Below are positions 8,252 to 17,567 of a DNA stretch of 64,000 nucleotides, piece by piece. The DNA lies in assembly GCA_016218045.1 (NCBI GenBank), contig JACRFB010000046.1, forward strand, positions 1 to 64,000, in the 5' to 3' direction. The DNA is from Ignavibacteriota bacterium. Lineage in GTDB: Bacteria; Bacteroidota; Ignavibacteria; SZUA-365. The notes beneath the pieces were generated by a model that saw only the letters and a list, made by a program, of their open reading frames with translations, was not told the DNA's origin and did not search any database. The translations under genes and the position numbers were made by a program. Each line of letters opens with the position of its first letter. Positions within the stretch are counted from its first letter, which is position 1.

Positions 8252-10522
8252 CTATTGAACGATCATTTTCCGTACCGTCTTTTCGCCATTCACGAGAAGT
8301 TCATAGGCGTACACTCCCGGTCGGAGGATTCCGGCTGTCCGGGCTGAAAGGGCGCTTTGATGATACCCTGCATGCACATACCCATCAACAAGGATCGCGA
8401 CGGTTCGACCGAGAGCGTCATAAACGCGAAGGTTCACGTGCGCATTCGTTGCAAGATAAAACGGAATCACCGTTCCATCGCCGCGTGCTCTCCCGTATGG
8501 ATTCGGGTAATTCTGTCCGAGTGTAAAAAGTACGGCTTCAGACGGCGGTCGCGGCTGTACTGGGGAAATATCGGGAAGTACGAACTCGTAGGCCCCGCAC
8601 TGTGTGCCGACCACAAGGCGGCGTGGCTTGTGTAACAACTCGATATCCAGAATGTTCCAATTGAACAGTCCCGAATCGATCATCGGATGCCAGGTGCGTC
8701 CATAATCTGTTGTCACGTTTATGCCGCCCCGGCAATCGACATCCTCGCCGGGTCCGAATCCGCAGTTGTTCCACATGCCTGCGTATACGACACCGGGGTG
8801 GTCGGGGTCGGCGAGTAATGCGTGCACAAAGGTGCTTCCCATTCCTTCCGTACGAAGAGTCCATGTGCGGCCCGTGTCTGAACTGACGAAACATCCCATG
8901 GTGGAACCGACATAGACGTGCGCTGAATCCCCCTTGCTCAGAGCGACCGAGGTGAGATACGGAACATCCGAAGGAAGGGAGTCGAACAACACCTCCGATG
9001 TTCGTCCGCGGTCCCGGTACCGGACAATCGTGTTGTCGTGGGTGATGGCATACAGGATACCGTCGTTGTTCGGATCGAACTCGAACCGATGAATGAAATG
9101 ATCGCTGTTCACTTTTTCGGGGGAGATCTCCCAATTCGGGTTCCCGAGCAGAAGACTGTCGTTCAGACGAAGCAGTGTACCCGCGCCGCCGAGGTACAGA
9201 TCGTGCCCGTTGAACGGGTCGAAGCGCGCCTGCCCCCAGATCGGTTCCTTGACAAAGATGCCGTGAACCGAATCGCCTGAATCGAGCATGAAGCCCAGAT
9301 ACGCTCCACCTTCGGCGCCCATGACGGCCAGACCCGGCACGCTCGGAGAGTATTGAACGAAATGTCCGTTAGCCGAACCCCAGCCGTCCGCCAGCTCCTT
9401 CCAGGTTTTTCCTCCGTTGCTGCTTTTCAAGAAATAATAGTTGTTGCCTGCCAACATGAAATTGTCATCGCGCGGATTCGCCCGGATGGACGGAACCGGG
9501 ACGGTGAACAAACCGTTCGATACACATTCGTACACGTTGGAGTTGTATTTGTAAAGAGAATCCATAATCGCCGCGAACAGGGTGCCCGAGCCCGGATCGA
9601 CGGCAAGTTCAGAACCAACCCGGTCATAAGCATACGCGCATGAAAGTGGAGTGGAGGTAAAGAGTGTATCCCCATCCCGAGCGCGAAAGACGCCGCTTCG
9701 GTCGCATTCGGAGATGTACACCATGCTGTCATGCGGATTGTAGACACAGTCTGATACACATGTAACCAAGTCATCTTCATTGATATCTGTGACAAGCGTA
9801 GTAATCCGGCGCCAGGATAATCCGGAATCCGCGCTCATCCATACCCCGGCGTAAATGTTTCCCTTGGGCGTTATGACAATTTTAAACACTTCGCCTCCAA
9901 ACGGGGCCAATATCCGACTCCTGGGCCAGGACTTTCCGCCGTCGAAGGATATGCATGGTTCCGTTTGAAAATCATTTACGACACACATATAATTCGAATG
10001 TACTGGTGATATCCCCAGCCGGAAAAACGCCTTACCAATCGCGATGCCGGCCGTCTGGAGGGACCACGAATCGCCGAAATCGGTTGTGCGATATACGTCT
10101 CCACTGCACAGGTAAACCTCGGATGCGTTCCGGGGATTTCCCGTTAGAGACTGTAGCCGAGACTCGCGCTGTGGCAAGCCGTCGCACTTCGCGCGAAACG
10201 TTCTTCCGCCGTCCGTGGTCGCAAGTACACCGTACCAGTACGAAGTGACGAGAAACGAATCCGTCGACACAAGATGAATAGTAGGGTACCACGGATTGAA
10301 GCTGTACGGTTGATGCTTCCATGTTTTGCCGCCATCCGAACATGTGGCAACGGTGCCGAAACTCGTCACGACGATGGTATTTGTCTTCACATCAAAAGCA
10401 AGGGCCGCGTTCGATATCCCGTAAATGCCCAGAGGCGTCCAGCGTGTTTGCGCCCGCACCGGGAAAGCGGAAGACAAGCACAACAAGAGTGTCAAAACCG
10501 AGATAATCGTAGATCTGATCAT
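8252..10522 (-). CDS. Secreted Asp-box beta-propeller protein with T9SS sorting domain
   Basis: This 756-residue predicted surface or secreted protein has a signal peptide (about residues 1-24, ending VRAQ). Repeated Asp-box motifs of the S/T-x-D-x-G-x-T-W type recur through the body, for example SSNGGKTW, SSDTGRTW and TTDYGRTW, as in BNR, sortilin-like or Ycf48-like propellers. The C terminus has NYPNPYG, then DALGR, then GVYAYELLVNG, a clear type-A sorting domain. No catalytic residues can be named; a binding or adhesion role is the likeliest inference. Two further propellers of this style occur in the window (at 17.6 and 38 kb). Confidence 0.85.
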   Translation of the reverse strand: MIRSTIISVLTLLLCLSSAFPVRAQTRWTPLGIYGISNAALAFDVKTNTIVVTSFGTVATCSDGGKTWKHQPYSFNPWYPTIHLVSTDSFLVTSYWYGVLATTDGGRTFRAKCDGLPQRESRLQSLTGNPRNASEVYLCSGDVYRTTDFGDSWSLQTAGIAIGKAFFRLGISPVHSNYMCVVNDFQTEPCISFDGGKSWPRSRILAPFGGEVFKIVITPKGNIYAGVWMSADSGLSWRRITTLVTDINEDDLVTCVSDCVYNPHDSMVYISECDRSGVFRARDGDTLFTSTPLSCAYAYDRVGSELAVDPGSGTLFAAIMDSLYKYNSNVYECVSNGLFTVPVPSIRANPRDDNFMLAGNNYYFLKSSNGGKTWKELADGWGSANGHFVQYSPSVPGLAVMGAEGGAYLGFMLDSGDSVHGIFVKEPIWGQARFDPFNGHDLYLGGAGTLLRLNDSLLLGNPNWEISPEKVNSDHFIHRFEFDPNNDGILYAITHDNTIVRYRDRGRTSEVLFDSLPSDVPYLTSVALSKGDSAHVYVGSTMGCFVSSDTGRTWTLRTEGMGSTFVHALLADPDHPGVVYAGMWNNCGFGPGEDVDCRGGINVTTDYGRTWHPMIDSGLFNWNILDIELLHKPRRLVVGTQCGAYEFVLPDISPVQPRPPSEAVLFTLGQNYPNPYGRARGDGTVIPFYLATNAHVNLRVYDALGRTVAILVDGYVHAGYHQSALSARTAGILRPGVYAYELLVNGEKTVRKMIVQ

Positions 10523-10582
10523 ACTTCTAATCCGAGTGAACGGAACTGCGGGAGTGGAAAATCCCCGCGTGGAATGGGGGAT

Positions 10583-10990
10583 TCACTTCGTCAGAATGAC
10601 CCTTCGTGCTGCGCTGCCGCTTGGAGTGAGAAGCCGGACAAAGTACACACCGGAGGGGTGATCCCCTGCGGTGATCCGAAGAGTGTGCGTGCCTGCATCG
10701 AAGAGCCAATGATCGAGTGTCTCCATCGTCCGACCGACTGCGTTGGATAATTATAACGATATTTCGAATCTATCAGCAAGACTGAACGTTATCAAAACAC
10801 TGTTCCGAAACGGGTTGGGCGTAGTTGCAGCGAGAGCTATCCCATTCGAATATCGTGGCTCCCGGCCTGGGCCTTTCTTCTCGAATTCCTCCGTTGGCAG
10901 AACCGACATGACGCTGACGTACGCGCCAATCGCCTGTGAATCCCGCTTCATACACAGATTTTCCAACGGACCAGAATGGGAGTAGCCGAC
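10583..10990 (-). pseudogene. Relic of a T9SS sorting domain with an in-frame stop
   Basis: In one minus-strand frame the sequence reads ATTPNPFRNSVLITFSLADR, then a TAA, then SNAVGRTMETLDHW and on to SGVYFVRLLTPSG and a final VILTK stop. This is a nearly complete sorting domain whose reading is broken by one TAA. The body of the parent gene is missing: upstream sequence is unrelated primase-like debris. It is one of two orphan sorting domains in the window. Confidence 0.7.
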
Positions 10991-10999
10991 GCTCGAGAA

Positions 11000-11535
11000 C
11001 GGCATCATCTTCTGTATGCCAAAAGGTTTTCGAACATGAACTACAGTATATGAAGTGATTTCCGCTGTGCTCGGAAAAATGTACAAATGCTGAGGCCGTG
11101 ATATCGTTGTGAAACGGGCAGAGGATTGGCGTTTCGCTGGATAGTTTCACGGCGCGAACCTTCCGTCCATCGGAAAGGGTGACAATGAGGTTATTATCCC
11201 ATGCACCGGATACGCGCGTAATCAGGGTGTTCTCAGGGCGTGATAAAGCTGTTTCGTCAGATTCTGGCATTGAACCCATATCCACAGCCAGATCGGTATG
11301 CGTGAAATCTGCGCGGTACTCGGCATCTCCCAGTGATGGAAAAAAGAAACGCGCCGCATCAACCGCCGCGGGGTCGTGTTCGGGAAAATGTTCTGTACCA
11401 CGAGATGTGCATCCTGAACCACACACGCCGATTCCCGTGCCAGCCGGGACAGCGCGTCTCGATACGTCCTCTTCCTTCGGGGAACCAAGCTTTCACAGCA
11501 GGGTGTTGAAGTGTCAGTGCACACTGGTGAATTCC
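11000..11535 (-). pseudogene. Relic of a primase-like gene (CHC2-type zinc finger)
   Basis: The minus strand carries LCPFHND, then about 17 residues on YCSSCSKTFWH, a C-x2-H...C-x2-C zinc finger like those of bacterial and phage primases. Just upstream is EHFPEHDPAAVDAARFFFPS, resembling the DPA...DAARFF segment of plasmid and phage primase-polymerases. Upstream of about 11.39 kb the likely continuation (RDALSRLARESACVVQDAH) lies in another frame, so at least one frameshift is present. This suggests a decayed mobile element. Family assignment is from motif resemblance only. Confidence 0.5.
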
Positions 11536-11610
11536 AGATCCAAACGCGGATCAAAGCACGTCATCGGCGGTGCACTTCGATTGATACCTAAGATCATACA
11601 AAGGATAAAA

Positions 11611-12561
11611 ATGTCTGATAAAAAAATCATTGCAGTCGTTGGTGCCACGGGAGCGCAGGGCGGCGGGCTGGTCCGGGCGATTCTCAACAATCCTGACGGG
11701 CCCTTCCGAGCACGCGCCATCACGCGGGATATCAACTCCGAGAAGGCAAAGGCGCTCGCAGCCGCCGGCGCCGAGGTGGTCGAGGCGAATGTGGCCGATC
11801 TCGCGAGTCTCGAGCGCGCATTTGCAGGTGCCTATGGCGCGTATTGTGTCACATTTTTCTGGGATCACTTCTCGCCCGAAAAGGAGAAGGCCGACGCGAT
11901 GAATATGGCGGAAGCGGCAAAAAATGCGGGCATCGCCCATGCAATCTGGTCCACCTTCGAGGATGTGCGCCTGCATGTGCCTCTGAGCGATACTCGCATG
12001 CCCACGCTCAACGGCAGCTACAAGGTTCCGCATTTCGACTCGAAGGCCGAGGCGAATCAATTCTTTATTGAACGCGCCATCCCGACGACTTTCCTCCTGA
12101 CCTCGTTTTACTGGGAGAACCTGATTTATTTCGGTATGGGTCCGAAGCCGGGGCAGGACGGCACGCTCGGCATTACGTACCCGCTGGGAGACAAGAAGAT
12201 GCCGTCGGTGGCCTCCGACGATATCGGGAAATTTGCATATGGTATTTTCGAGCACGGTCAGGAATTCGTCGGTAAAACCGTCGGCGTGGCAGGTGAGCAT
12301 CTTACAGGCGCGCAGATGGCGGCGTCGTTATCGCGCGCTCTCGGCAAGGAAGTCCGTTACAACAGCGTTTCGCCCGACATGTTCCGCAGTTTCGGCTTTC
12401 CCGGTGCAGACGACATGGGAAACATGTTCCAGTTCAAGGCGGATTTCGAAGAACTCTACTGTAGCGCGCGCGATCTGGCACTCGTGCGTGAATTGAATCC
12501 CACTGTGTTGACGTTCGATCAGTGGCTCGAGAAAAACGTGTCGAGAATCCCGATGGACTGA
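11611..12561 (+). CDS. NmrA-like NAD(P)-binding reductase
   Basis: This is a 316-residue cytosolic Rossmann-fold protein of the atypical short-chain dehydrogenase NmrA/HSCARG type. The dinucleotide motif GATGAQGG is at residues 11-18. The segment ARAITRDINSEKAKALAAAG and the FFWDHF region are family-like. Such proteins act as NAD(P)H sensors or quinone-type reductases; the substrate is unknown. A frame is open upstream to 11179, but AAGGA at 11601-11605 with 5-base spacing fixes ATG 11611 as the start. A strong terminator follows 23 bases after the stop, so the gene is probably monocistronic. Confidence 0.9.
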   Translation: MSDKKIIAVVGATGAQGGGLVRAILNNPDGPFRARAITRDINSEKAKALAAAGAEVVEANVADLASLERAFAGAYGAYCVTFFWDHFSPEKEKADAMNMAEAAKNAGIAHAIWSTFEDVRLHVPLSDTRMPTLNGSYKVPHFDSKAEANQFFIERAIPTTFLLTSFYWENLIYFGMGPKPGQDGTLGITYPLGDKKMPSVASDDIGKFAYGIFEHGQEFVGKTVGVAGEHLTGAQMAASLSRALGKEVRYNSVSPDMFRSFGFPGADDMGNMFQFKADFEELYCSARDLALVRELNPTVLTFDQWLEKNVSRIPMD

Positions 12562-12584
12562 TGGAGCATAGAACTACACGACGA

Positions 12585-12618
12585 AAGACCCGCCGGCGGC
12601 ACGCTTCCGGCGGGTCTT
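12585..12618 (+). terminator. Intrinsic-type hairpin after the NmrA-like gene
   Basis: Perfect 12-bp arms AAGACCCGCCGG / CCGGCGGGTCTT enclose a 10-base loop. The T run is weak (TTCCCGTTT). Confidence 0.75.
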
Positions 12619-12891
12619 CCCGTTTGTGGAAGCGGGCCGTCCTGACATTCGAAGGGCGGCGCAAAATCGGCATCATACGCTGGCGGACTGCTGTTTAGTG
12701 AGCCGTGCCGTATGGAAGACCGGTCCTGGGTGTGTGTCTTATTGTGGGTCTGTGCCGGGCTCTCACGCAACTGTGAATACGGCGCACGCGGGGCGAGAAA
12801 TAGCGGAGCATTAAGTCTTGTATTATTATGCGGCGGCACACTGGCGCGGTGTTTGTACTTCCTGACGTGACACATACTCGGGAGGTACCCC
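12619..12891. other. Intergenic stretch
   Basis: No gene-like frame is seen. The only clear site is GGGAGG just upstream of the next ATG. The promoter for the HtrA-like gene must lie here. Confidence 0.4.
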
Positions 12892-14322
12892 ATGCGACAC
12901 ACGCTGTGTTTGCTGCTCGCACTCTGCATCGGCGCGCCGCACATGTTGCCCGCACAGGACGTCGACAACGCCGTCGTGAAAATCTTTGTGACGTCGGCAC
13001 CGGTGCCGGTGTGGCAGCCGTGGATTCCGAACCAGCCCGAGGAATCGTCCGGTACGGGATTCATCATCGCCGGAAAGCGCATCCTCACAAATGCCCACGT
13101 CGTGAATTTTGCCACACTCATCCAAGTGAAACGGGCGGGTGAAACGAAACGTGTGACCGCGCGTCTGGAACATGTGTCTCATCAGGCGGATCTCGCCGTG
13201 TTGGCCGTGGACGACACCACGTTCTTCAGCGGCACCGCGGCTCTCGAAATAGGAGAGCTGCCCGCCGTGCAACAGCAGGTGACGATCATCGGTTTCCCGA
13301 GCGGCGGTGACGAGATCAGCTATTCGTCGGGTATTGTCTCACGCATCGAGGTGCAAACCTATTCACACAGTGGTGAATCACTGCTGGCCGTTCAAGTGGA
13401 TGCACCGGTGAATCCCGGCAACAGCGGCGGCCCTGCCGTATCGGAAGGGAAGGTTGTGGGTATGGCCATGATGAGTTCGCAGAGCCTTCAGAACACGAAC
13501 TACCTCATCCCGTCCTTGCTCATCCGGCATTTTCTTGTGGACATGCGTGATGGCCGTGTTGATGGTTTTCCGAATCTTCCTATCGGCGCGCAGTATCTGG
13601 AAAATCCCATGCAGAGGGAATATCTCGGACTCCCGCCCGACGGAGATCTCGGTATCCTCGTAGCCGACATCCCCTTCCTCGAAAATCATTCATCACAGCT
13701 CCAGCGAGGCGACATCATACTCGCGATAGACGGCCATGCGGTACATTCAAACGGCAAGGTGGAACTGCGTCCCAAAACCCTCGTGTCGTCGTCGCATCTG
13801 TTGAACATGTTTCAAGCAGGTGATCTCGCGCAGCTTACCGTGTTGCGCAATGGGCGCGAGGTGAAGCTTCGTGAAACGTTGCCCGTGCCGGTGCCGTTGG
13901 TCCCTGCGAGGAGTTTTTCCCGCACACCGCCGTACATCATCGTTGCAGGGCTTGTGTTCATCCAGCACAACCGCGCGCTGTACGAGGGGTGGCAGAACTA
14001 CGACGCACCCGCATACCACCAGCGTCACGATTGGAAGCACCGGACAGAACAGGTGCGCGACATTGTCGTACTCAGCAGAGTCCTTGCCCATGAGCGGAAC
14101 GCGGGGTATGCGAATACTTGGCTTTCGGTGACACACGTGAATGGCACCGCCGTGAAATCGTTTATACACTTTGTGGAGCTTGTGGACGCCTCCAGCCGCT
14201 GGCTTCGAATCACCTTCGATGATAACTCGCAGTATGTCATCGACAAGAACATCGCCGGGAAAGTGAATCAGAAAGTACTGGAGATGTACGGCATCCCGGG
14301 GGATCGGTCGAAAAGTCTCTGA
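12892..14322 (+). CDS. HtrA/Deg-like trypsin-fold serine protease
   Basis: This 476-residue protein is predicted exported (signal peptide about 1-21, ending LPAQ) and acts in the periplasm or outside. The catalytic triad is visible: H69 in TNAHVV, D100 in HQADLAVL and S178 in NPGNSGGP. After the protease domain come a PDZ-like region (GILVADIPFLENHSSQLQRGDIILAIDG) and a long C-terminal part. This order resembles plant-type Deg9/Deg10 more than DegP, which has two canonical PDZ domains. No T9SS sorting domain is present. The start is supported by GGGAGG 7-12 bases upstream. It is probably a quality-control or processing protease. Confidence 0.9.
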   Translation: MRHTLCLLLALCIGAPHMLPAQDVDNAVVKIFVTSAPVPVWQPWIPNQPEESSGTGFIIAGKRILTNAHVVNFATLIQVKRAGETKRVTARLEHVSHQADLAVLAVDDTTFFSGTAALEIGELPAVQQQVTIIGFPSGGDEISYSSGIVSRIEVQTYSHSGESLLAVQVDAPVNPGNSGGPAVSEGKVVGMAMMSSQSLQNTNYLIPSLLIRHFLVDMRDGRVDGFPNLPIGAQYLENPMQREYLGLPPDGDLGILVADIPFLENHSSQLQRGDIILAIDGHAVHSNGKVELRPKTLVSSSHLLNMFQAGDLAQLTVLRNGREVKLRETLPVPVPLVPARSFSRTPPYIIVAGLVFIQHNRALYEGWQNYDAPAYHQRHDWKHRTEQVRDIVVLSRVLAHERNAGYANTWLSVTHVNGTAVKSFIHFVELVDASSRWLRITFDDNSQYVIDKNIAGKVNQKVLEMYGIPGDRSKSL

Positions 14323-14521
14323 GCTGTGCCTGCACCATCGAGAGTGAAACGTGAAATTCGAGATGGAATGAACCCTGTGTATGGACAGGGACTTCGATCG
14401 GTAGGTGCACGGTAAATGACACGATGGGTTTTCGCTCAACGGAGTCCTGTGTTTGAGCCGGCAACGGGAATGTGTACCTTGTGTGCAATGCGCAGGACGG
14501 ACATCACGGAGTGATTCACCT

Positions 14522-16798
14522 ATGGAGTATGCGAGGAAACCCGTCTGCCGGCTCTGGCTTGCCGCCGGGCTGTTGCTTGTATCTCGTGCGTTACCTGCAC
14601 AGCCGATCGATCATGGTTTGGAGCTTCCTGCGAACGCTGGGTTGACGGTCACGGAAGCGACGAGCACGCGTTTGGAAGTGTTCACGTTGGAGTGCTGGGT
14701 ACGGGACAGCAGCGGGGGTGTCATCGCCTCACGATCTGCCCACACGCATCCGCCTTGGGACGACTGGGAACTTCGTTACGAATCAGCCGACCAGCGGCTT
14801 GTACTTGTATTTGAGGCGCGGATCGCATTCCAGTCTGTCCTCACGATCTCATCAGCAGCTGTCAAGCTGAAGCCCCACGCCTGGCAGCATATCGCCATCG
14901 TCGTGAATGGCGACAAGGCCAGTCTGCGCGGATACATCGATGGCGTCGAGGTGATCGATTGTGTGTGGGGCTGGCCACAGTCGTTCGACGCGGATGTTCC
15001 TCTCACGTGGGGAGGCTACCGCTATGACGGCGGAGCGCTCCCCGGCTACTTGGATGAGTGCCGGTACTGGAACGTTGAGCGAACACAGCAGCAGATTATC
15101 GCAGCGAAAGACAGCATGCTCGCCTCGACAGACATGGTTGGACTCATCGGCTACTGGCCGTATTGCGGGAATTATGAGGATCGTTCTGGAAACGGGAACC
15201 ACGGCGTGCCTCTTGGTGTACGTCTCGTCGAGGTGCCGGAACTGCCCTTTCTCAGCTGCTGCGCGAATGGCGCGTCTCTTTCGGTCAAGATGAACGCACG
15301 TGGTCGGAGTGTGCTCTGTCCGAACGATACCGTCACTCTGACAACGGATGCCGCGTACGTCGCATACGCCTGGTCCACGGGAGACACGACGAGCACCATC
15401 AGAGTCACGTCTTCCGGACTCTACAGCGTCACTGTCACGGATTCAAATGGATGCCGCGGATCAGCAGAGCTGGTCGTGCGCGGATGGACATCGTCCCTGC
15501 GCGTTGATGGCAACCGTCCGCTGTGCGAGGGTGATACGGTCGTCCTGGTCGCCAGTGATGGATTTCTGTCCTATACATGGTCGACGGGAGATACCGGCCG
15601 CGTGCTGCGGGTGAGTAGTGCGGGCTCGTATAGAATCACAGTACGAGACACGACAGGCTGTATCGACGTCTTGCACGTCGACGTCCGCCCAGACTCATTG
15701 CAGGCCGTCGCTGCGTCTCTCGCCGTCGTCCCGGTCGTTTCATCCGGAAGCGTATTTGAGACACCCGTCCTCGTATCCCATCCCCTGTCTCCCGCGAGGA
15801 CGCTTGATGCTGATCTGGTGATCGAGTACGACACCTCTGCCGTTCGTTTCGCGGGGCTCGACACGCAGCAGGGCGTGTTCCATGGTATACATCTGCCGGT
15901 CACCGATGCCGGCGGTCTGCTGCGCGTGACGATTCCGAAGATCCAACCGCTTGACTCCTCGGGTCCACTGGTCGTGCCCACGTGGATCGCGCGTGAAACG
16001 CCGCGCGACCGTACCGTGCACCTGCGCTTCCTCGAGGCGCGTCTTGCCCAGCTGTGCTACGTCGGACGTAGCGCGAGTGGTGTGGACTTCACGCTGCTCG
16101 CGTGCGCGCGCGAGCACTATGTCGGTCCGGCGACTTTGTCGCCACACACGGGTGGAACGTTGCGGCTGCCTGTGGTGATTGATCCACCGATCGATGCCGG
16201 GACGCCGTATGCGCTCTCTTTTGAGTTTGGCTACGACTCCGCTTCGCTGCTGTTCCGGGGCATCGACGGGGAACGAATGCTCGCCGGCGACGGCCGTCTC
16301 GAGATCTCGCACGCACCGGACCGACTCACCGTGGACTGCAGCGGCCGTGCGGCAGAGGCGCGTTCGCGCCTCGCGGAGCTGCTCTTCGACGTGCGCGATG
16401 CGCATGCGAGCAGACGTGACTCTGTACGGATCAGCCGCGTATTTCTTGAAACGTCCTGCCGGGTGAATCTTGCGACGGCAAACCTGCCAATACTCATCGA
16501 CGGTACCTGCAGCCCGCTGCTGCGCCGTCGTGATAGCGGGATATCGTTGACCATCACTCCGCAGCCTGTGCTGGGCAGAGCGGAATTCGCTTTCCGGCTC
16601 TCGCAACCGGGAGCAGTCCGTCTCAGCATCCTCGATGATCAGGGGCGGGAAGTCACGACGCGGGATCTTGGCATCCGTACGGCGGGTGAGCATCACATCG
16701 TCTACGATACTGCCACGCTGCCTTCTGGCAGGTATTTTGTCCAGTGCATCGTTGACCGTGCGTTGTCGGAAACGGCATTGATGCTCAAGCTGCGTTGA
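14522..16798 (+). CDS. LamG-like secreted protein with T9SS sorting domain
   Basis: This 758-residue predicted surface protein has a leader (about 1-26, ending LPAQ) and then a concanavalin/LamG-like fold (about 30-230). The latter has FTLECWVRD, the W-x-H-I-A-IVVNG strand and YLDECRYWN, the usual LamG/pentraxin signature. Two or three Ig-like or PKD-like repeats follow (FLSYTWSTGDTGR-type motifs). The C terminus ITPQPVLGRAEFAF...LPSGRYFVQC is a sorting domain. ATG 14522 has GGAG 10 bases upstream and starts the leader; an upstream TTG frame (14453) lacks both. Its stop overlaps the edge of the decayed duplication that follows. Confidence 0.83.
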   Translation: MEYARKPVCRLWLAAGLLLVSRALPAQPIDHGLELPANAGLTVTEATSTRLEVFTLECWVRDSSGGVIASRSAHTHPPWDDWELRYESADQRLVLVFEARIAFQSVLTISSAAVKLKPHAWQHIAIVVNGDKASLRGYIDGVEVIDCVWGWPQSFDADVPLTWGGYRYDGGALPGYLDECRYWNVERTQQQIIAAKDSMLASTDMVGLIGYWPYCGNYEDRSGNGNHGVPLGVRLVEVPELPFLSCCANGASLSVKMNARGRSVLCPNDTVTLTTDAAYVAYAWSTGDTTSTIRVTSSGLYSVTVTDSNGCRGSAELVVRGWTSSLRVDGNRPLCEGDTVVLVASDGFLSYTWSTGDTGRVLRVSSAGSYRITVRDTTGCIDVLHVDVRPDSLQAVAASLAVVPVVSSGSVFETPVLVSHPLSPARTLDADLVIEYDTSAVRFAGLDTQQGVFHGIHLPVTDAGGLLRVTIPKIQPLDSSGPLVVPTWIARETPRDRTVHLRFLEARLAQLCYVGRSASGVDFTLLACAREHYVGPATLSPHTGGTLRLPVVIDPPIDAGTPYALSFEFGYDSASLLFRGIDGERMLAGDGRLEISHAPDRLTVDCSGRAAEARSRLAELLFDVRDAHASRRDSVRISRVFLETSCRVNLATANLPILIDGTCSPLLRRRDSGISLTITPQPVLGRAEFAFRLSQPGAVRLSILDDQGREVTTRDLGIRTAGEHHIVYDTATLPSGRYFVQCIVDRALSETALMLKLR

Positions 16799-16808
16799 CG
16801 CAAGACCT

Positions 16809-17145
16809 TATCGGTACGCGCGGCGACACGCTGGCGGGTAAGGTTGTGTATCAGAACTCACGTGGCGCCGACGGAGGTCGGCTGCCTCTGACGGCAAGCG
16901 AGGCAGGCGCGATGGGTCTGGACATGTCCGAGGCCATACACATCGTCTTGCACGACGAGTCGCAGGTGTTTCGTCGGGGCGACACATTGCTGATTCCCAT
17001 GCAGGCGATTGATCTCGTCCGCACCCAGGAGGTAAATCCAGGTTTTGTCGCGGGCGTTGTGGTCGGAAGTGCTGTGGGTTTTGGAGCCGTCGTTCTTGCT
17101 GTCCTCGCATTATCGGCATTTGCTGCGCTCATCGCGCTGCTGTGA
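16809..17145 (+). pseudogene. Truncated duplicate of the lipoprotein gene at 21077
   Basis: The sequence is nearly identical, base for base, to 21244-21580 and reaches the same C terminus (ALSAFAALIALL against ALSAIAELIALL). The first ~55 residues of the intact copy, including the lipobox, are missing. The only possible start is a TTG overlapping the preceding TGA. It is therefore a 5'-truncated copy and unlikely to be exported. Confidence 0.85.
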
Positions 17146-17149
17146 TTGT

Positions 17150-17390
17150 CCTCAACTGGTTCTCCGCGCGGAGCTGAGCTCTCGTAATCATTACGCCGAA
17201 GCCGGAAGCCATGCTTTCTCCTCGCGGGAGAAAAGTACGATCCATATCTATCTCGGCGTCGGGATCCGGCTGTAGAGATCGGCGGGAGTTGCTTTCGCGG
17301 GAAGGCTTTGATACGTTGCTGAGGCAGACGTGTTGATCGAGCGATGGAGACGAGAGTTTAATGAAGTGTGTCCACACTGCAATCTGGGAT
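17150..17390 (+). pseudogene. 3' fragment of a duplicated beta-barrel gene
   Basis: The sequence matches 22292-22520: it encodes the last ~40 residues of the outer-membrane protein (QLVLRAELSSRNHYAEAGSH onwards to LGVGIRL stop) and the bases after it. Relative to the intact locus, 707 bases between the lipoprotein stop and this point are missing. Similarity fades beyond about 17390, and up to 17567 I see no further feature. Confidence 0.82.
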
Positions 17391-17567
17391 ACTGGTCACC
17401 CACAACGGAATCGATCGGCTTGTTCGAGGACGTGGCAGGGAGTCCAGTGCAGTCAAAGACTTTTTCCAAAGTGGAATCATGCCGGTGTGATGAACACTAC
17501 GACTGGGCCCAAGAGTGGGGTCCGGTCACGGACGTTGCTTTAGATTGTTCGTAATGTGGAGATAAAT

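Noticed and set aside
16795-17145. Functional 116-codon gene overlapping the LamG-like stop
   Set aside because: Its only start is a TTG without a ribosome site, and it lacks the leader of the intact copy. A truncated duplicate explains it better.
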